A stretch of DNA of 64,000 nucleotides from Vandammella animalimorsus (GCF_002285285.1 NZ_NSJF01000002.1:372001-436000); one strand, 5' to 3'; counted from the first letter of the stretch, positions 38,507 through 47,027 are shown. The notes: generated by a model not told the origin, from the sequence alone. Made by a program: numbers and translations.

Positions 38507-39208
38507 TCAAGCATCGTTAGAGTATTGTTTTACTTCGATCTGATCGGGCTCGTGGATGTGGTGAGTTTTTATGATTAGAAGTGGATTCTTTGGGTTAGGC
38601 GGCGCTGTAAACCAAAAATAATCGGTAAATACATCATATTCTGATTTATCAATGTGTTTGGGTGTGGGTGTGGCATTGCTCCCTAGATTTTCTGGCATGG
38701 CATCCGGCCAAGCTAAAGGGTGCATCTGATGAGATCTGTTTGGGGGTGGCAGTTGAACCGGGAGACGAAGCTCTCCAAGGCTGCCGCCAAATTTATTATT
38801 CATTCCATTCGCTGCATGGGTGGCCGCTTCTATTCTTAATAACTGTCCTGAGCTTGGCTCGCCATCGCTTTTCACCATAAAAACGCCATTGACACCGTTG
38901 GCGTGGTGTTGGTGATATGCCTTAAGTTGCGCCTCTCTTTTCTTGCTTCCATGAGGGCCTGTTAAATCAAAAATGCGTATCCCCCATATTTCTTCCAGCT
39001 CTGAAGTGGGCATTTCAAATAAACACTGACTATCCAAGTTGCTGTACATCTGGTAGAGCAGATCATCAATGTCTTTGATTGGCGCAAGATTTTTACAGGC
39101 GGCTTGCTTCATGGCTTCACTCGCTTTTTCCGGGGCGGGGACAGGCTGCGCCTGGCTGGCACAAGCGGCCACCAGCAAGACGCCGGCAGATAAAACAATA
39201 TTCTTCAT
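38507..39208 (-). CDS. Putative lipoprotein of unknown function
   Basis: 233 residues. Lipobox GVLLVAAC (Cys 16) after a short signal. The mature protein (LDSQCLFEMPTSELEEIWGI, PHGSKKREAQLKAYHQHHAN, DVFTDYFWFTAPPNPKNPLL) matches no family I know. GAAAGGAAAAA lies before the start. More A/T-rich than the genes beside it, suggesting transfer. It stands between two gene-debris zones. Confidence 0.72.
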   Translation of the reverse strand: MKNIVLSAGVLLVAACASQAQPVPAPEKASEAMKQAACKNLAPIKDIDDLLYQMYSNLDSQCLFEMPTSELEEIWGIRIFDLTGPHGSKKREAQLKAYHQHHANGVNGVFMVKSDGEPSSGQLLRIEAATHAANGMNNKFGGSLGELRLPVQLPPPNRSHQMHPLAWPDAMPENLGSNATPTPKHIDKSEYDVFTDYFWFTAPPNPKNPLLIIKTHHIHEPDQIEVKQYSNDA

Positions 39209-39356
39209 TGGCTTTTTCCTTTCAAATATAGATATGCCTTGCGGTCAAGCCCATTTCAGTAACGCGCCACCTTTATCGCACATTTAGTCTCATGTCAACA
39301 GGCATGAATGCCTTATATATCCATAGGCGTATGCCCCCAAGTTCAACTGGCTACGC

Positions 39357-39559
39357 CCCGCCCCAGCGTCGCCACCGTGCTGATCGGCGCGCGCAACGAA
39401 GAACAGCTGCGGCAAAACCTCGCCGCCGCCGACTGGACGCTCAGCCCCGACCACATGGCGCAACTGGATGCGGCGAGCTTTTGCATGCCGTCCTATCCCT
39501 ATTACCCCTACTGGAACGGCCAGTTCGCCGAACTCAACCCGCCGCCGGTGGCAGTGTGA
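39357..39559 (+). pseudogene. 3' fragment of an aldo/keto reductase gene
   Basis: Codes for PSVATVLIGARNEEQLRQNL...PYPYYPYWNGQFAELNPPPVAV and a stop, nearly the same as the last 68 residues of the intact reductase at 37410-38450. No start and no barrel. Sequence divergence (about 10%) suggests it came from a homologous but not identical locus. Confidence 0.85.
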
Positions 39560-39617
39560 GCATTTGCGGCCTGTGTCTGCTCTGCATGAGGTCGCCGCTC
39601 AGGGGGTTGGTGTCTGC

Positions 39618-39691
39618 CACTCCAACACCCGCAGCAAGGCGGCAAGGCCGGCATCGAGCTGCTGGCGGTGTATGCGCTGACCATTGGCGCG
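39618..39691 (+). pseudogene. Fused fragments of MarR-like and MFS-like genes
   Basis: 39620-39667 (CCAACACCCGCAGCA and GGCGGCAAGGCCGGCATC) matches the 3' end of the MarR gene at 41540-41587 on the plus strand. 39661-39691 is identical to 36226-36256, the beginning of the MFS gene. Together with the fragment before it, three separate genes of this island are represented within 340 bp. Confidence 0.75.
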
Positions 39692-39762
39692 CTGGCCTGC
39701 CGCTGCCGTTCTGGCCGCGCCTTTAAGGTAGATGTTGCCCAGCCGGATGTGCTCGGCGAGGA

Positions 39763-40185
39763 TTAATAGCTAACAATCGAAGCATCCAGATTTTTTCTGG
39801 CCGCTTCATCAAGAGCCTCAAACAATAAATCGAAAAGATCTCTTCCTGTGCTTGAAACAAAATAATTACTCAGGGATGTGATGTCACTGCTAATGTTGGT
39901 GCCCCATGGAGGCGCAAGCGACTTATCATCCAAGTCCCAAACTACAGAAGAAGGGGGGAAGCTCTTCAGTTCCTCACGAATGGAGCCAAGCTCAGCAATT
40001 AATCCGGGAACATCTTTTGCCATCACGAAGCCTTGGTACATTTGCTTGGAAAAAATAGGAAATCGACCGCCCCTGACCCCTTCCTCCAAAAGAGCGGTCA
40101 CTGTTGAGAAAAAGCCGTTCAAGAAGGAGGATGCTCCAATCTCATCTATGATGGAGCCAACTTTCAGACCAACAGTCATACTCAC
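39763..40185 (-). CDS. Imm70-family immunity protein
   Basis: 140 residues. The pattern MTVGLKVGSIIDEIGASSFL, LKSFPPSSVVWDLDDKSLAP, PPWGTNISSDITSLSNYFVS and GRDLFDLLFEALDEA matches Imm70 proteins, which neutralise toxin domains of polymorphic or contact-dependent systems. No toxin, Rhs or CdiA gene is adjacent, so it is an orphan. Lower GC than the neighbours. Confidence 0.8.
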   Translation of the reverse strand: MSMTVGLKVGSIIDEIGASSFLNGFFSTVTALLEEGVRGGRFPIFSKQMYQGFVMAKDVPGLIAELGSIREELKSFPPSSVVWDLDDKSLAPPWGTNISSDITSLSNYFVSSTGRDLFDLLFEALDEAARKNLDASIVSY

Positions 40186-40226
40186 CTCAAAATTGTAATA
40201 TCGGAACTATCTAAACTATCTAAACA

Positions 40227-40802
40227 TCAGAGCATGGCCCGGTAAGCGCGCAGCGCCTGGGCAGTTTGGACCAAACCTTGGCGACACAGGATATCGAGAT
40301 AGCGGTCCACATCTATCGGCGGATGTTTGAGTTGGGCGCGTTGGCGTTGTGCGGCCTCTATCACGGCAGCCGTGTCAATATCCAACAGCCTGTCTACGAA
40401 CGCATCGGGATGCTGCGCTTCGATGCCGTATGCGGCCAGCGTCTCTGCGGGGAAATCGCGTGTGTTGAAAGTCACGATCACGCTGGCGCCGCAGCGAATC
40501 GCCGCCGCCAGCACGTGGCGGTCGTCCGGATCTGGCAGTTGCAGCCCGGCGATCAGTGTTTGGTAGCCATCCACCAGGCCGTCCGGGATTGCGCGATCCA
40601 TCAGTTCGGATGTCCGGTCAAGCTGCGCCCTGCTCAGGTCGGGCCTGTTGCGCATCAGGTTGCGCTTCCACTCCTCATGAATGTCATGGCTCCAACGCGC
40701 CCGCAACCGCCCGGACAAGCCCAGCCACATGAGGAAGTCGCGCAGCGGTGCGGGATACAAAACACAGGCGTCATAGACGGCCGTGAAGGGGGAGCGCCTC
40801 AC
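40227..40802 (-). CDS. PIN-domain toxin
   Basis: 191 residues. PIN fold of the COG1569-like longer type: YDACVLYPAPLRDFLMWLGL at the start with the first Asp, DPDDRHVLAAAIRCGASVIV with the central acidic residues, and FNTRDFP. Overlaps the stop of the preceding antitoxin gene by 4 bp, so it is the toxin of a two-gene module. Probably an RNase. Confidence 0.8.
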   Translation of the reverse strand: MRRSPFTAVYDACVLYPAPLRDFLMWLGLSGRLRARWSHDIHEEWKRNLMRNRPDLSRAQLDRTSELMDRAIPDGLVDGYQTLIAGLQLPDPDDRHVLAAAIRCGASVIVTFNTRDFPAETLAAYGIEAQHPDAFVDRLLDIDTAAVIEAAQRQRAQLKHPPIDVDRYLDILCRQGLVQTAQALRAYRAML

Positions 40803-41266
40803 TCGTAGCCCATGCCCAAGGTTTGCGACTGCTGGGCGAGTTCGGCCATGGCCTGCGCGCTCGCACGCTCGCGCGCCTGCTTGTACTCCATCAGGTCGGC
40901 CAATTTCACCCGGCGGTGTTTGCCGGTGCGATGAAACGCCAGGACGCCTTCTTCGAGCAGTTTGACCAGATGGGGGCGCGATACGTTGAGCAAATCCGCA
41001 GCCTCCTGGGTGGTCAGCTCCGTATGGACGGGCACCACCCGCACGGCGTTGCCATCGGCCAGTTCGGCCAGGATATCCACCAGCAATCGCAGCGCCGAGG
41101 TGGGCAGCTCCACCTGATGCGCGTGTTGATGGTCATCAAAAATCTGGATGCGCTGCGTCTTCAATTGCGTGGCCAGACAGGCCGCCAGGGCGCGCTGGCT
41201 CTGCTCGGCCGCCTTCATCTCTGCCTCGGCGGGCAGCGTCATCTTGGATGGAGCGATGGCAGTCAT
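40799..41266 (-). CDS. Excisionase/MerR-like helix-turn-helix antitoxin
   Basis: 155 residues from MTAIAPSKMTLPAEAEMKAA (41266), with AGGAGC upstream; the open frame further upstream has no support. The DNA-binding part is TELTTQEAADLLNVSRPHLV, then KLLEEGVLAFHRTGKHRRVK, an excisionase-type winged helix found in antitoxins paired with long PIN toxins. Probably represses its own operon. Confidence 0.8.
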   Translation of the reverse strand: MTAIAPSKMTLPAEAEMKAAEQSQRALAACLATQLKTQRIQIFDDHQHAHQVELPTSALRLLVDILAELADGNAVRVVPVHTELTTQEAADLLNVSRPHLVKLLEEGVLAFHRTGKHRRVKLADLMEYKQARERASAQAMAELAQQSQTLGMGYE

Positions 41267-41519
41267 GGGGGCTCCTGAAACAAAAGCGGTTACGGCGGCG
41301 ATTCTAGTCGAAATAATCGAAAATCGCAATAAACGAAACGCTTCCTTCTTGGCGGCTGGCGCGGATGTTCGATAACTGCCCGTGATGGGCTGCTTTTCGT
41401 GGCTGCGGCCTGAAGTTGGGGGGAATCGCCAAAAGGGATGGCCGCGCCGCAAGAGTCAGGCGTGATGCAGGGCCGCCTTATTTCTGCGCCTTGTACTTGA
41501 AGCGGCATCGAAATGCCGT

Positions 41520-42050
41520 TTACGGGTTCATCCCGTCCCCCTCCAACACCCGCAGCAGGGCGGCAAGGCCGGCATCCAGTTGCTGGCGGGCGTCGGGCGG
41601 CAGGGCGGCGAGCAGGCGGGCTTCGTTGTCCACGTGGGGGATGAGGGCGGTTTCGATCAGCGCTTTGCCGCTGTCGGTCAGCTGCACCAGCAGGCTGCGG
41701 GCGTCGTCGGGATTGGGCAGGCGGCGGATCCAGCCTTGCGCTTCCAGTTGTTTGAGGCGCTGGGTCATGGTGCCGGAGGTGATCATCAGCGCCGCGAACA
41801 GGGCGGTGGGGCTGAGCGTATAGGGCGCACCGCTGCGGCGCAGGGTGGCGAGCACGTCGAAGCCGCCGCTGCTGAGGCCGTGTTCGGCAAAAACGGCTTC
41901 AAGCCGGGGCTGGATCAGCGCGGCGCAGCGCTTGAGGCGGCCGATCAGCGCCATGTCGGCGGTGGGCAGTTCAGGCAGCTCGCGCTGCCATTGGGCGACG
42001 ATGGCGTCCACGGCATCGGGCGTTGCTTGGTGATCGGGCTGGGTCTTCAT
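41520..42050 (-). CDS. MarR-family transcriptional regulator
   Basis: 176 residues. Winged helix with TLSPTALFAALMITSGTMTQ, RLKQLEAQGWIRRLPNPDDA (recognition helix and wing) and RSLLVQLTDSGKALIE. Divergent from the EamA transporter gene; the 107-bp gap contains a TTATCTT/AAGATAA dyad suited to a MarR dimer. Probably represses the transporter and itself until a ligand binds. Confidence 0.9.
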   Translation of the reverse strand: MKTQPDHQATPDAVDAIVAQWQRELPELPTADMALIGRLKRCAALIQPRLEAVFAEHGLSSGGFDVLATLRRSGAPYTLSPTALFAALMITSGTMTQRLKQLEAQGWIRRLPNPDDARSLLVQLTDSGKALIETALIPHVDNEARLLAALPPDARQQLDAGLAALLRVLEGDGMNP

Positions 42051-42083
42051 GGGCGGTTCCTTGGCGGGCGACAGGCCGTCATT

Positions 42084-42103
42084 TTATCTTGACTTAAAGA
42101 TAA
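42084..42103. promoter_or_regulatory. Probable MarR operator
   Basis: TTATCTT-6-AAGATAA, a perfect 7-bp dyad in the marR/eamA divergent promoter region. A second half-related site (TCTTTAGTTGAAGAT) follows at about 42128-42142. Confidence 0.65.
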
Positions 42104-42157
42104 TTGGCGAGCAGAATGGATTTGTCTTTAGTTGAAGATAAATCGACAGGAGCCTCC

Positions 42158-43054
42158 ATGAACCCGCCTCCCGCCCGTTATCCCCTGCTGCTCATGACCA
42201 CGGCGCTGGCGCCGCTGATTTGGGGCAGCACGTATTTGGTCACCACTGAATTTCTGCCGCCGGACCGGCCTTTTCACGCGGCTTTGCTGCGCTGTCTGCC
42301 CGCCGGGCTGTTGCTGCTGTTGTGGACGCGGCGCTGGCCGCAGCGCGGCGAGTGGCTGCGCTTGCTGCTGTTGGGCGTGCTCAATATCGGCCTGTTTCAG
42401 GCCATGCTGTTCGTGGCTGCCTATCGCCTGCCGGGCGGGCTGGCGGCCATTCTCACTTCGACGCAAATCCTGATGGTGCTGGCGCTGTCCTGGCTGTTGG
42501 GGCGGCAGCCGCAGCCCAGGGCGGCGTGGTATTGGGCGCTGGCGGGCGTGGTCGGTATTGCGCTGCTGGTGTATTCGCCGCAGGCGCGGTTCGATGCGCT
42601 GGGCATGGTCGCGGCGCTGGCCGGGGCGGCCTCGATGGCGATGGGGCTGTGGTTTTCCAAGCGCTGGCAGTCGTCCATGCCGCTGCTGGCTTTTACCGGC
42701 TGGCAGCTGGTGGCTGGCGGCTTGTTCCTGCTGCCGCTGGCGCTGTGGCTGGAAGCGCCGCTGCCGGCGCTGACCCTGCGCCACTGGGGCGGCTACCTGT
42801 ATCTGTGCCTGGTGGGCGCAGTGTTGGCCTATGCGCTGTTTTTCCGCGGCATCCGCCTGCTGCCGCCTGCGGTGGTGTCCTCGCTGGGCCTGCTCAGCCC
42901 GGTGTGCGCCTTCGCGCTGGGCTGGGCGTTTCTCGACCAGCGCCTGAGCCTGCCCGCGCTGCTGGGCTTCGGGCTGGTGCTGTGCGCCATCTACGGCGTG
43001 CAACGCGCCTTGCAGGGCAACGCTTCCCAAAATGCGTCCAAGGAGTCTTCATGA
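42158..43054 (+). CDS. EamA/DMT-family transporter
   Basis: 298 residues from the ATG at 42158 (ACAGGAGCC upstream). Ten hydrophobic segments in two EamA repeats (LIWGSTYLVTTEFLPPDRPF at the start of the first, AASMAMGLWFSKRW at the second, PVCAFALGWAFLDQRLSLPA in the last). YedA/RhtA-like exporter. Overlaps the following nitroreductase gene by 4 bp. Confidence 0.9.
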   Translation: MNPPPARYPLLLMTTALAPLIWGSTYLVTTEFLPPDRPFHAALLRCLPAGLLLLLWTRRWPQRGEWLRLLLLGVLNIGLFQAMLFVAAYRLPGGLAAILTSTQILMVLALSWLLGRQPQPRAAWYWALAGVVGIALLVYSPQARFDALGMVAALAGAASMAMGLWFSKRWQSSMPLLAFTGWQLVAGGLFLLPLALWLEAPLPALTLRHWGGYLYLCLVGAVLAYALFFRGIRLLPPAVVSSLGLLSPVCAFALGWAFLDQRLSLPALLGFGLVLCAIYGVQRALQGNASQNASKESS

Positions 43055-43672
43055 ATCTGATTGAACTGCTGCGCCGGCGCAGCTCCGCCCATGCCTTTGC
43101 CGAAAGCGCCATCAGCGATGCCGAGCTGCGGCATCTGGCGCAGGCCGCCAGCCTCGCGCCCTCGGCCTTCCACCTGCAAAACTGGCGCTTCACCGCCGTG
43201 TGCTCGCCCGAAGCCAAGCAGGCTTTGTACGAAGCGGCCTTCAGGCAGCCCAAGATCTTGCAGGCCGCCGCCGTTTTCATCATCAGCGGCGATCTGCTGG
43301 GCTACCAAGCCCTGGCAGCCAGGTTGCAGTCGGTGGTCGCGGCCGGACAAATGGACCAGGCCACCGCCGACGGCTGGGTGGCTTTCGCCCAATCCGCCTT
43401 CCACGAAAATCCCCAGACCCAGCGCGACGAGGCCATGCGCAGCGCCTCACTGGCGGCCATGGCGCTGATGCTGGCCGCCACCGAGGCAGCCTGGGCCAGT
43501 TGCCCCATGAGCGGCTTCGACCCCGCCGCCGTGCGCCAGCTGGCAGGCCTGCCGGAAAGCCACTTGCCCGTGCTGCTGGTGGCCGTTGCTGCTGGTGGCC
43601 GTGGGCAAAGCGGCGGCCGCCCAGGCGCAGAAAGTGCGGGCGCCGGTCGAGCAGCTATGGCGGCGGATTTGA
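43051..43672 (+). pseudogene. Nitroreductase, frameshifted by a 16-bp duplication
   Basis: Starts with ATG at 43051 and is nearly identical to the intact nitroreductase at 45778-46383 up to VLLVAV. There TGCTGCTGGTGGCCGT occurs twice in tandem (43571-43586, 43587-43602) where the intact copy has it once. The 16-bp gain shifts the frame, losing the last ~22 residues and adding a long meaningless tail. The original stop is still visible at 43670-43672. Since the lost part packs against the flavin in this fold, the product is probably damaged. Confidence 0.85.
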
Positions 43673-43769
43673 GGGGTTGGTGCGGCTGTGTGGGTCAAAA
43701 CGCCGGGCGCAGCCATTTTTCGGGCATCAGGACGGCGGCCCGGCTATGCCGCCAGCGGCGCTCATGTGC

Positions 43770-44251
43770 GCAGGCCGGCGCACATTCACGCCATCGCAGC
43801 CGTCAGTCGCGCCGCCAGCGCCAAAGCCTTCTTGCACGCCTTGCACAAGGCCTGCCCCATTCGGATCAGCAAGATATTGACCGACAACGGCAAGGAGTTC
43901 AGCAACGGCCTGTTGGCCTGCAATGGTGCAGCGGGCAAGCCGCATGAGTTCGATGCGCTGTGCGCGCAGCTGGGCATTGAGCACCGCCTGACGCGACCGC
44001 GCACACCCAGAACCAACGGCATGGCCGAGCGCTTCAATGGGCGCATTGCCGACATCCTCAAGACCCACCGCTTCAACAGCGCCCAAGACCTGCAGCAAAC
44101 GCTGCTGCGCTACGTGGCCTTGTACAACCACCAGCTGCCGCAGTCTGCCCTCAAGGGCCAAACGCCCATGCAGGTCATGAAACTATGGCATCGAGAACGG
44201 CCTGATCTGTTCAACAAGCGGCCATATGATCGTGCGGGATGTGACATCTAA
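43770..44251 (+). pseudogene. 3' part of an IS481-type transposase
   Basis: Keeps the second half of the DDE integrase core: ISKILTDNGKEFSNG with the second Asp, FDALCAQLGIEHRLTRPRTP, RTNGMAERFNGRIADILK with the catalytic Glu, and YVALYNHQLPQSALKGQTPM. The helix-turn-helix and first catalytic Asp are missing. The right end CATATGATCGTGCGGGATGT and GACATCTA may be the old element end. It overlaps the LysR gene stop by 4 bp. Confidence 0.82.
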
Positions 44252-45153
44252 AGATTGCCCAAGATGTCGGCTATCTGCGCCCGCAGCCAGCACAAGGCCG
44301 GGTCGTGCGCGTTGCGCGGGTGCCAGATCTGGCCGAACACGAAAGGCGGGATCGGCAGTGGCGGCTCGAAGCGGCGCAGGCCGGGCGTTTGCGCCTCGGG
44401 CGGCAGGCTGCGGCGGGCGATGGTCAGGATGAATTCCGTGCCGGGCAACAGCTCGGCGGCCACGCGCCAATGCGGCAGGCTGACGGCGATGCGGCGGCGC
44501 AAATGCCGCTGTTGCAGGGCGCGTTCGATTTCACCCTCCATGTCCGGGCGCATGGCCACCGCCACGTGCGGGCGCGCCAGCCAGGCTTGCAGCGACAAGG
44601 CGCCGCCCGGCGGCAGGCTGGCGGCATCGGCCACGCTGACGAAGCGTTCTTCAAACAGCGCCTCGTGCTGCACCTGCGCGGGCGGCTGCGGGAAAACGCC
44701 CAGCGCCAGATCGGTTTGGCCATCGGCAACGGCGGCCAGCATGGCCTCGCGGCTGCCTTGGCTGATGCCCAGCGTGATGTGCGGGGCGTGTTCGCGCAGT
44801 CGCCGCAGCAGGGCGGGCAGCAGCAGCGTGGCCGCGTAATCGGACATGGCCAGGCGGAAATGCCGCCGGCTGTGCGCGGGCGTGAATGGCTCCGGCATCA
44901 CCACCTGCTGCAAGCCGGCCAGCGCCTGTTGCAGCGGTTGCTGCAAGGCCTGCGCCTTGGCGCTGGGGCGCAGCGTATTGCCTTCGCGCACCAAAAGCGG
45001 ATCGTCGAACAGCTCGCGCAGCCGCGCCAGGGCATGGCTGACGGCGGGCTGGCTTTTATGCAAACGTGCGGCAGCGCGGCTGATGTGCCGCTCCTGCAAT
45101 AGCACGTGCAGGGTCAGCAGCAGGTTGAGGTCGATGCGGCTCAGATTATTCAT
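44248..45153 (-). CDS. LysR-family transcriptional regulator
   Basis: 301 residues from MNNLSRIDLNLLLTLHVLLQ (45153); a TTG five codons upstream is less likely. HTH HISRAAARLHKSQPAVSHAL. Divergent from the small DMT permease, with an A/T-rich 95-bp gap. The 3' end is abutted by the IS481 remnant but looks complete (ALCWLRAQIADILGNL). Confidence 0.9.
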   Translation of the reverse strand: MNNLSRIDLNLLLTLHVLLQERHISRAAARLHKSQPAVSHALARLRELFDDPLLVREGNTLRPSAKAQALQQPLQQALAGLQQVVMPEPFTPAHSRRHFRLAMSDYAATLLLPALLRRLREHAPHITLGISQGSREAMLAAVADGQTDLALGVFPQPPAQVQHEALFEERFVSVADAASLPPGGALSLQAWLARPHVAVAMRPDMEGEIERALQQRHLRRRIAVSLPHWRVAAELLPGTEFILTIARRSLPPEAQTPGLRRFEPPLPIPPFVFGQIWHPRNAHDPALCWLRAQIADILGNL

Positions 45154-45248
45154 GGAGAGAATATCCAATATTCAAAAATAGAATTTTCATAAATTAAAAG
45201 AATAATGAATCATGCCGCCTGAGCGAAATATTTTCAATAGGAGGCGAT

Positions 45249-45707
45249 ATGCAAACCCTGTTTTTATTGGCCGCTTTTTCAATCGGCATGGCGGTACCGT
45301 TTCAGGCCGGTGCCAATGCCTTGCTTGGTCGAACCCTGGGGCATCCCTTGTGGGCGACTTTGGTGTCGCTGCTGGTCAGCTTGTTGTGCGTGCTGCCCTT
45401 GTTGCTGTGGTTTCGCGTGCCCGCCGCCAAATTCCCGGCAGTGTCCGCGCTGCCGTGGTGGGCATGGTCGGGCGGGCTTTGGGGGGCGGCCTTCGTAACC
45501 GGCGCATTGTTGCTGGTGCCGCGCATCGGCGCGGCGCCGTTCATGCTGTGCGTGGTGGCCGGGCAGGTGTTGATTTCGGTCGCCATCGACCATTTCGGCC
45601 TGATGGGCTTGCCGGTGAAAGCGGCCAATCCGGGGCGCATCGGCGGGGTGGCGCTGGTGCTGCTCGGCGCGGCCTGGCTGCAATGGGCCGGGCGAGGCGA
45701 AGGCTGA
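45249..45707 (+). CDS. YdcZ-type (DUF606) DMT permease
   Basis: 152 residues, five hydrophobic segments (MQTLFLLAAFSIGMAVPFQA, LVSLLVSLLCVLPLLLWF, GLWGAAFVTGALLLVPRIG, APFMLCVVAGQVLISVAIDH, IGGVALVLLGAAWLQW). DUF606 proteins usually act as half-size dimeric transporters. AATAGGAGG-type box before the start. LysR divergent upstream, nitroreductase 70 bp downstream. Confidence 0.88.
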   Translation: MQTLFLLAAFSIGMAVPFQAGANALLGRTLGHPLWATLVSLLVSLLCVLPLLLWFRVPAAKFPAVSALPWWAWSGGLWGAAFVTGALLLVPRIGAAPFMLCVVAGQVLISVAIDHFGLMGLPVKAANPGRIGGVALVLLGAAWLQWAGRGEG

Positions 45708-45777
45708 ACGCCCTTGCGCCATGCCGCGTGTCCTGTCAGCCGTGCACCCATGGTTTTATTCAAAGGAGTCCTGATTC

Positions 45778-46383
45778 ATGAATTTGATGGGACTGCTGCG
45801 CCGGCGCAGCTCCGCCCATGCCTTTGCCGAAAGCGCCATCAGCGATGCCGAGCTGTGGCATCTGGTGCAGGCCGCCAGCCTCGCGCCCTCGGCCTTCCAC
45901 CTGCAAAACTGGCGCTTCACCGCCGTGTGCTCGCCCGAGGCCAAACAGGCTTTGTACGAAGCGGCTTTCAGGCAGCCCAAGATCTTGCAGGCCGCTGCCG
46001 TTTTCATCATCAGCGGCGATCTGTTGGGTTACCAAGCCCTGGCAGCCAGGTTGCAGCCGGTGGTCGCGGCCGGACAAATGGATCAGGCCACCGCCGACGG
46101 CTGGGTGGCGTTCGCCCAGTCCGCCTTCCACGAACAACCCCAGGCCCAGCGCGACGAGGCCATGCGCAGTGCCTCACTGGCGGCCATGGCGCTGATGCTG
46201 GCCGCCGCCGAGGCAGGCTGGGCCAGTTGCCCCATGAGCGGCTTCGACCCCGCCGCGGTGCGCAAGCTGGCGAGTTTGCCGGAAAGCCATCTGCCCGTGC
46301 TGCTGGTGGCCGTGGGCAAAGCGGCGGTCGCCCAGGCGCAGAAAGTGCGGGCGCCGGTCGAGCAGCTATGGCGGCGGATTTGA
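45778..46383 (+). CDS. Nitroreductase-family protein (intact copy)
   Basis: 201 residues. FMN-dependent NAD(P)H nitroreductase fold: LLRRRSSAHAFAESAISDAE, AASLAPSAFHLQNWRFTAV for FMN phosphate, MRSASLAAMALMLAAAEAGW, SCPMSGFDPAAVRK and LPVLLVAVGKAA. Reduces nitro compounds or quinones; no substrate can be assigned. About 95% identical to the broken copy 2.7 kb upstream. AAAGGAG precedes the start. Confidence 0.9.
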   Translation: MNLMGLLRRRSSAHAFAESAISDAELWHLVQAASLAPSAFHLQNWRFTAVCSPEAKQALYEAAFRQPKILQAAAVFIISGDLLGYQALAARLQPVVAAGQMDQATADGWVAFAQSAFHEQPQAQRDEAMRSASLAAMALMLAAAEAGWASCPMSGFDPAAVRKLASLPESHLPVLLVAVGKAAVAQAQKVRAPVEQLWRRI

Positions 46384-46470
46384 GCCGCTGGCGGTGGCAT
46401 CGCCGGTCGCTTGCAGTCGCCATCAACGGAAGCAGGATTTTCTTGATTTCATCCTTTGGGAGAACAGGCC

Positions 46471-46743
46471 ATGCCTGCCAAACTGGCGGCCAGGAACCAG
46501 ATCGCCTTGCCCAAGGCCGCCGTCTCGGCGGTGGATGCGGCCGAGTATTTCAACGTGCAGGTTGAAAACGGCCGCATCATGCTGACGCCGGCGCGCGATC
46601 AATTGCAGCGTTTGGGCACCAGCGAGCAAGACGTGGCAGACGCCATAGCCTGGGCGCGGCGCGTGAAAATCAAGCAAATGGCGCTCGTCACCACGAATCT
46701 TGGCGGTAATGAAAGAATACATTACAATAAGCTCCGTTATTGA
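46471..46743 (+). CDS. AbrB/MazE-like antitoxin without partner
   Basis: 90 residues from MPAKLAARNQIALPKAAVSA (46471). SpoVT/AbrB beta-sheet DNA-binding domain, then DQLQRLGTSEQDVADAIAWA and RRVK, the typical end of antitoxins paired with COG1569 PIN toxins. The last ~20 residues (ALVTTNLGGNERIHYNKLRY) do not look like the family and overlap the promoter of the next operon. Its toxin gene is missing; a different TA pair follows. Confidence 0.65.
   Translation: MPAKLAARNQIALPKAAVSAVDAAEYFNVQVENGRIMLTPARDQLQRLGTSEQDVADAIAWARRVKIKQMALVTTNLGGNERIHYNKLRY
46700..46728 (+). promoter_or_regulatory. Promoter for the vapBC pair
   Basis: TTGGCG-17-TACAAT, 48 bp before the vapB ATG and inside the 3' end of the orphan antitoxin frame. 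Good hexamers and ideal spacing. Confidence 0.7.
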
Positions 46744-46775
46744 TTGGCAGTTATGCCCATTGACAGGAGCAGGAC

Positions 46776-47027
46776 ATGGGTACTTTATCCATTACCGCCA
46801 AGGGGCAGGTGACATTGAAGCGCGACCTGTTGCAGCATATGGGGCTTGCCCCCGGACAGAAAGTGGCGTTCGACAAATTGCCTAACGGCGAAATCAGAAT
46901 GCGCGCCGCCCAAGCGGAAGGGTCGATAGAAAACTTTATCGGCCGCCATGCCGGCAAAATCAAAAAGCCGCTGACTTTGGAAGAAATCAATGAAATAGCT
47001 GCCTCCAGTTGGGCGGGGCAGGAATGA
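46776..47027 (+). CDS. vapB: AbrB-type VapB antitoxin
   Basis: 83 residues. SpoVT/AbrB DNA-binding domain (MGTLSITAKGQVTLKRDLLQ, HMGLAPGQKVAFDKLPNGEI) and a toxin-binding tail (PLTLEEINEIAASSWAGQE). ACAGGAGCAGGAC upstream. The stop overlaps the vapC start by ATGA. Confidence 0.88.
   Translation: MGTLSITAKGQVTLKRDLLQHMGLAPGQKVAFDKLPNGEIRMRAAQAEGSIENFIGRHAGKIKKPLTLEEINEIAASSWAGQE

Noticed and set aside
43225-43240. TTCAGGCAGCCC in both nitroreductase copies as uptake sequence
   Set aside because: Inside conserved coding sequence (FRQPK), single orientation and lacking the leading AG; not counted.
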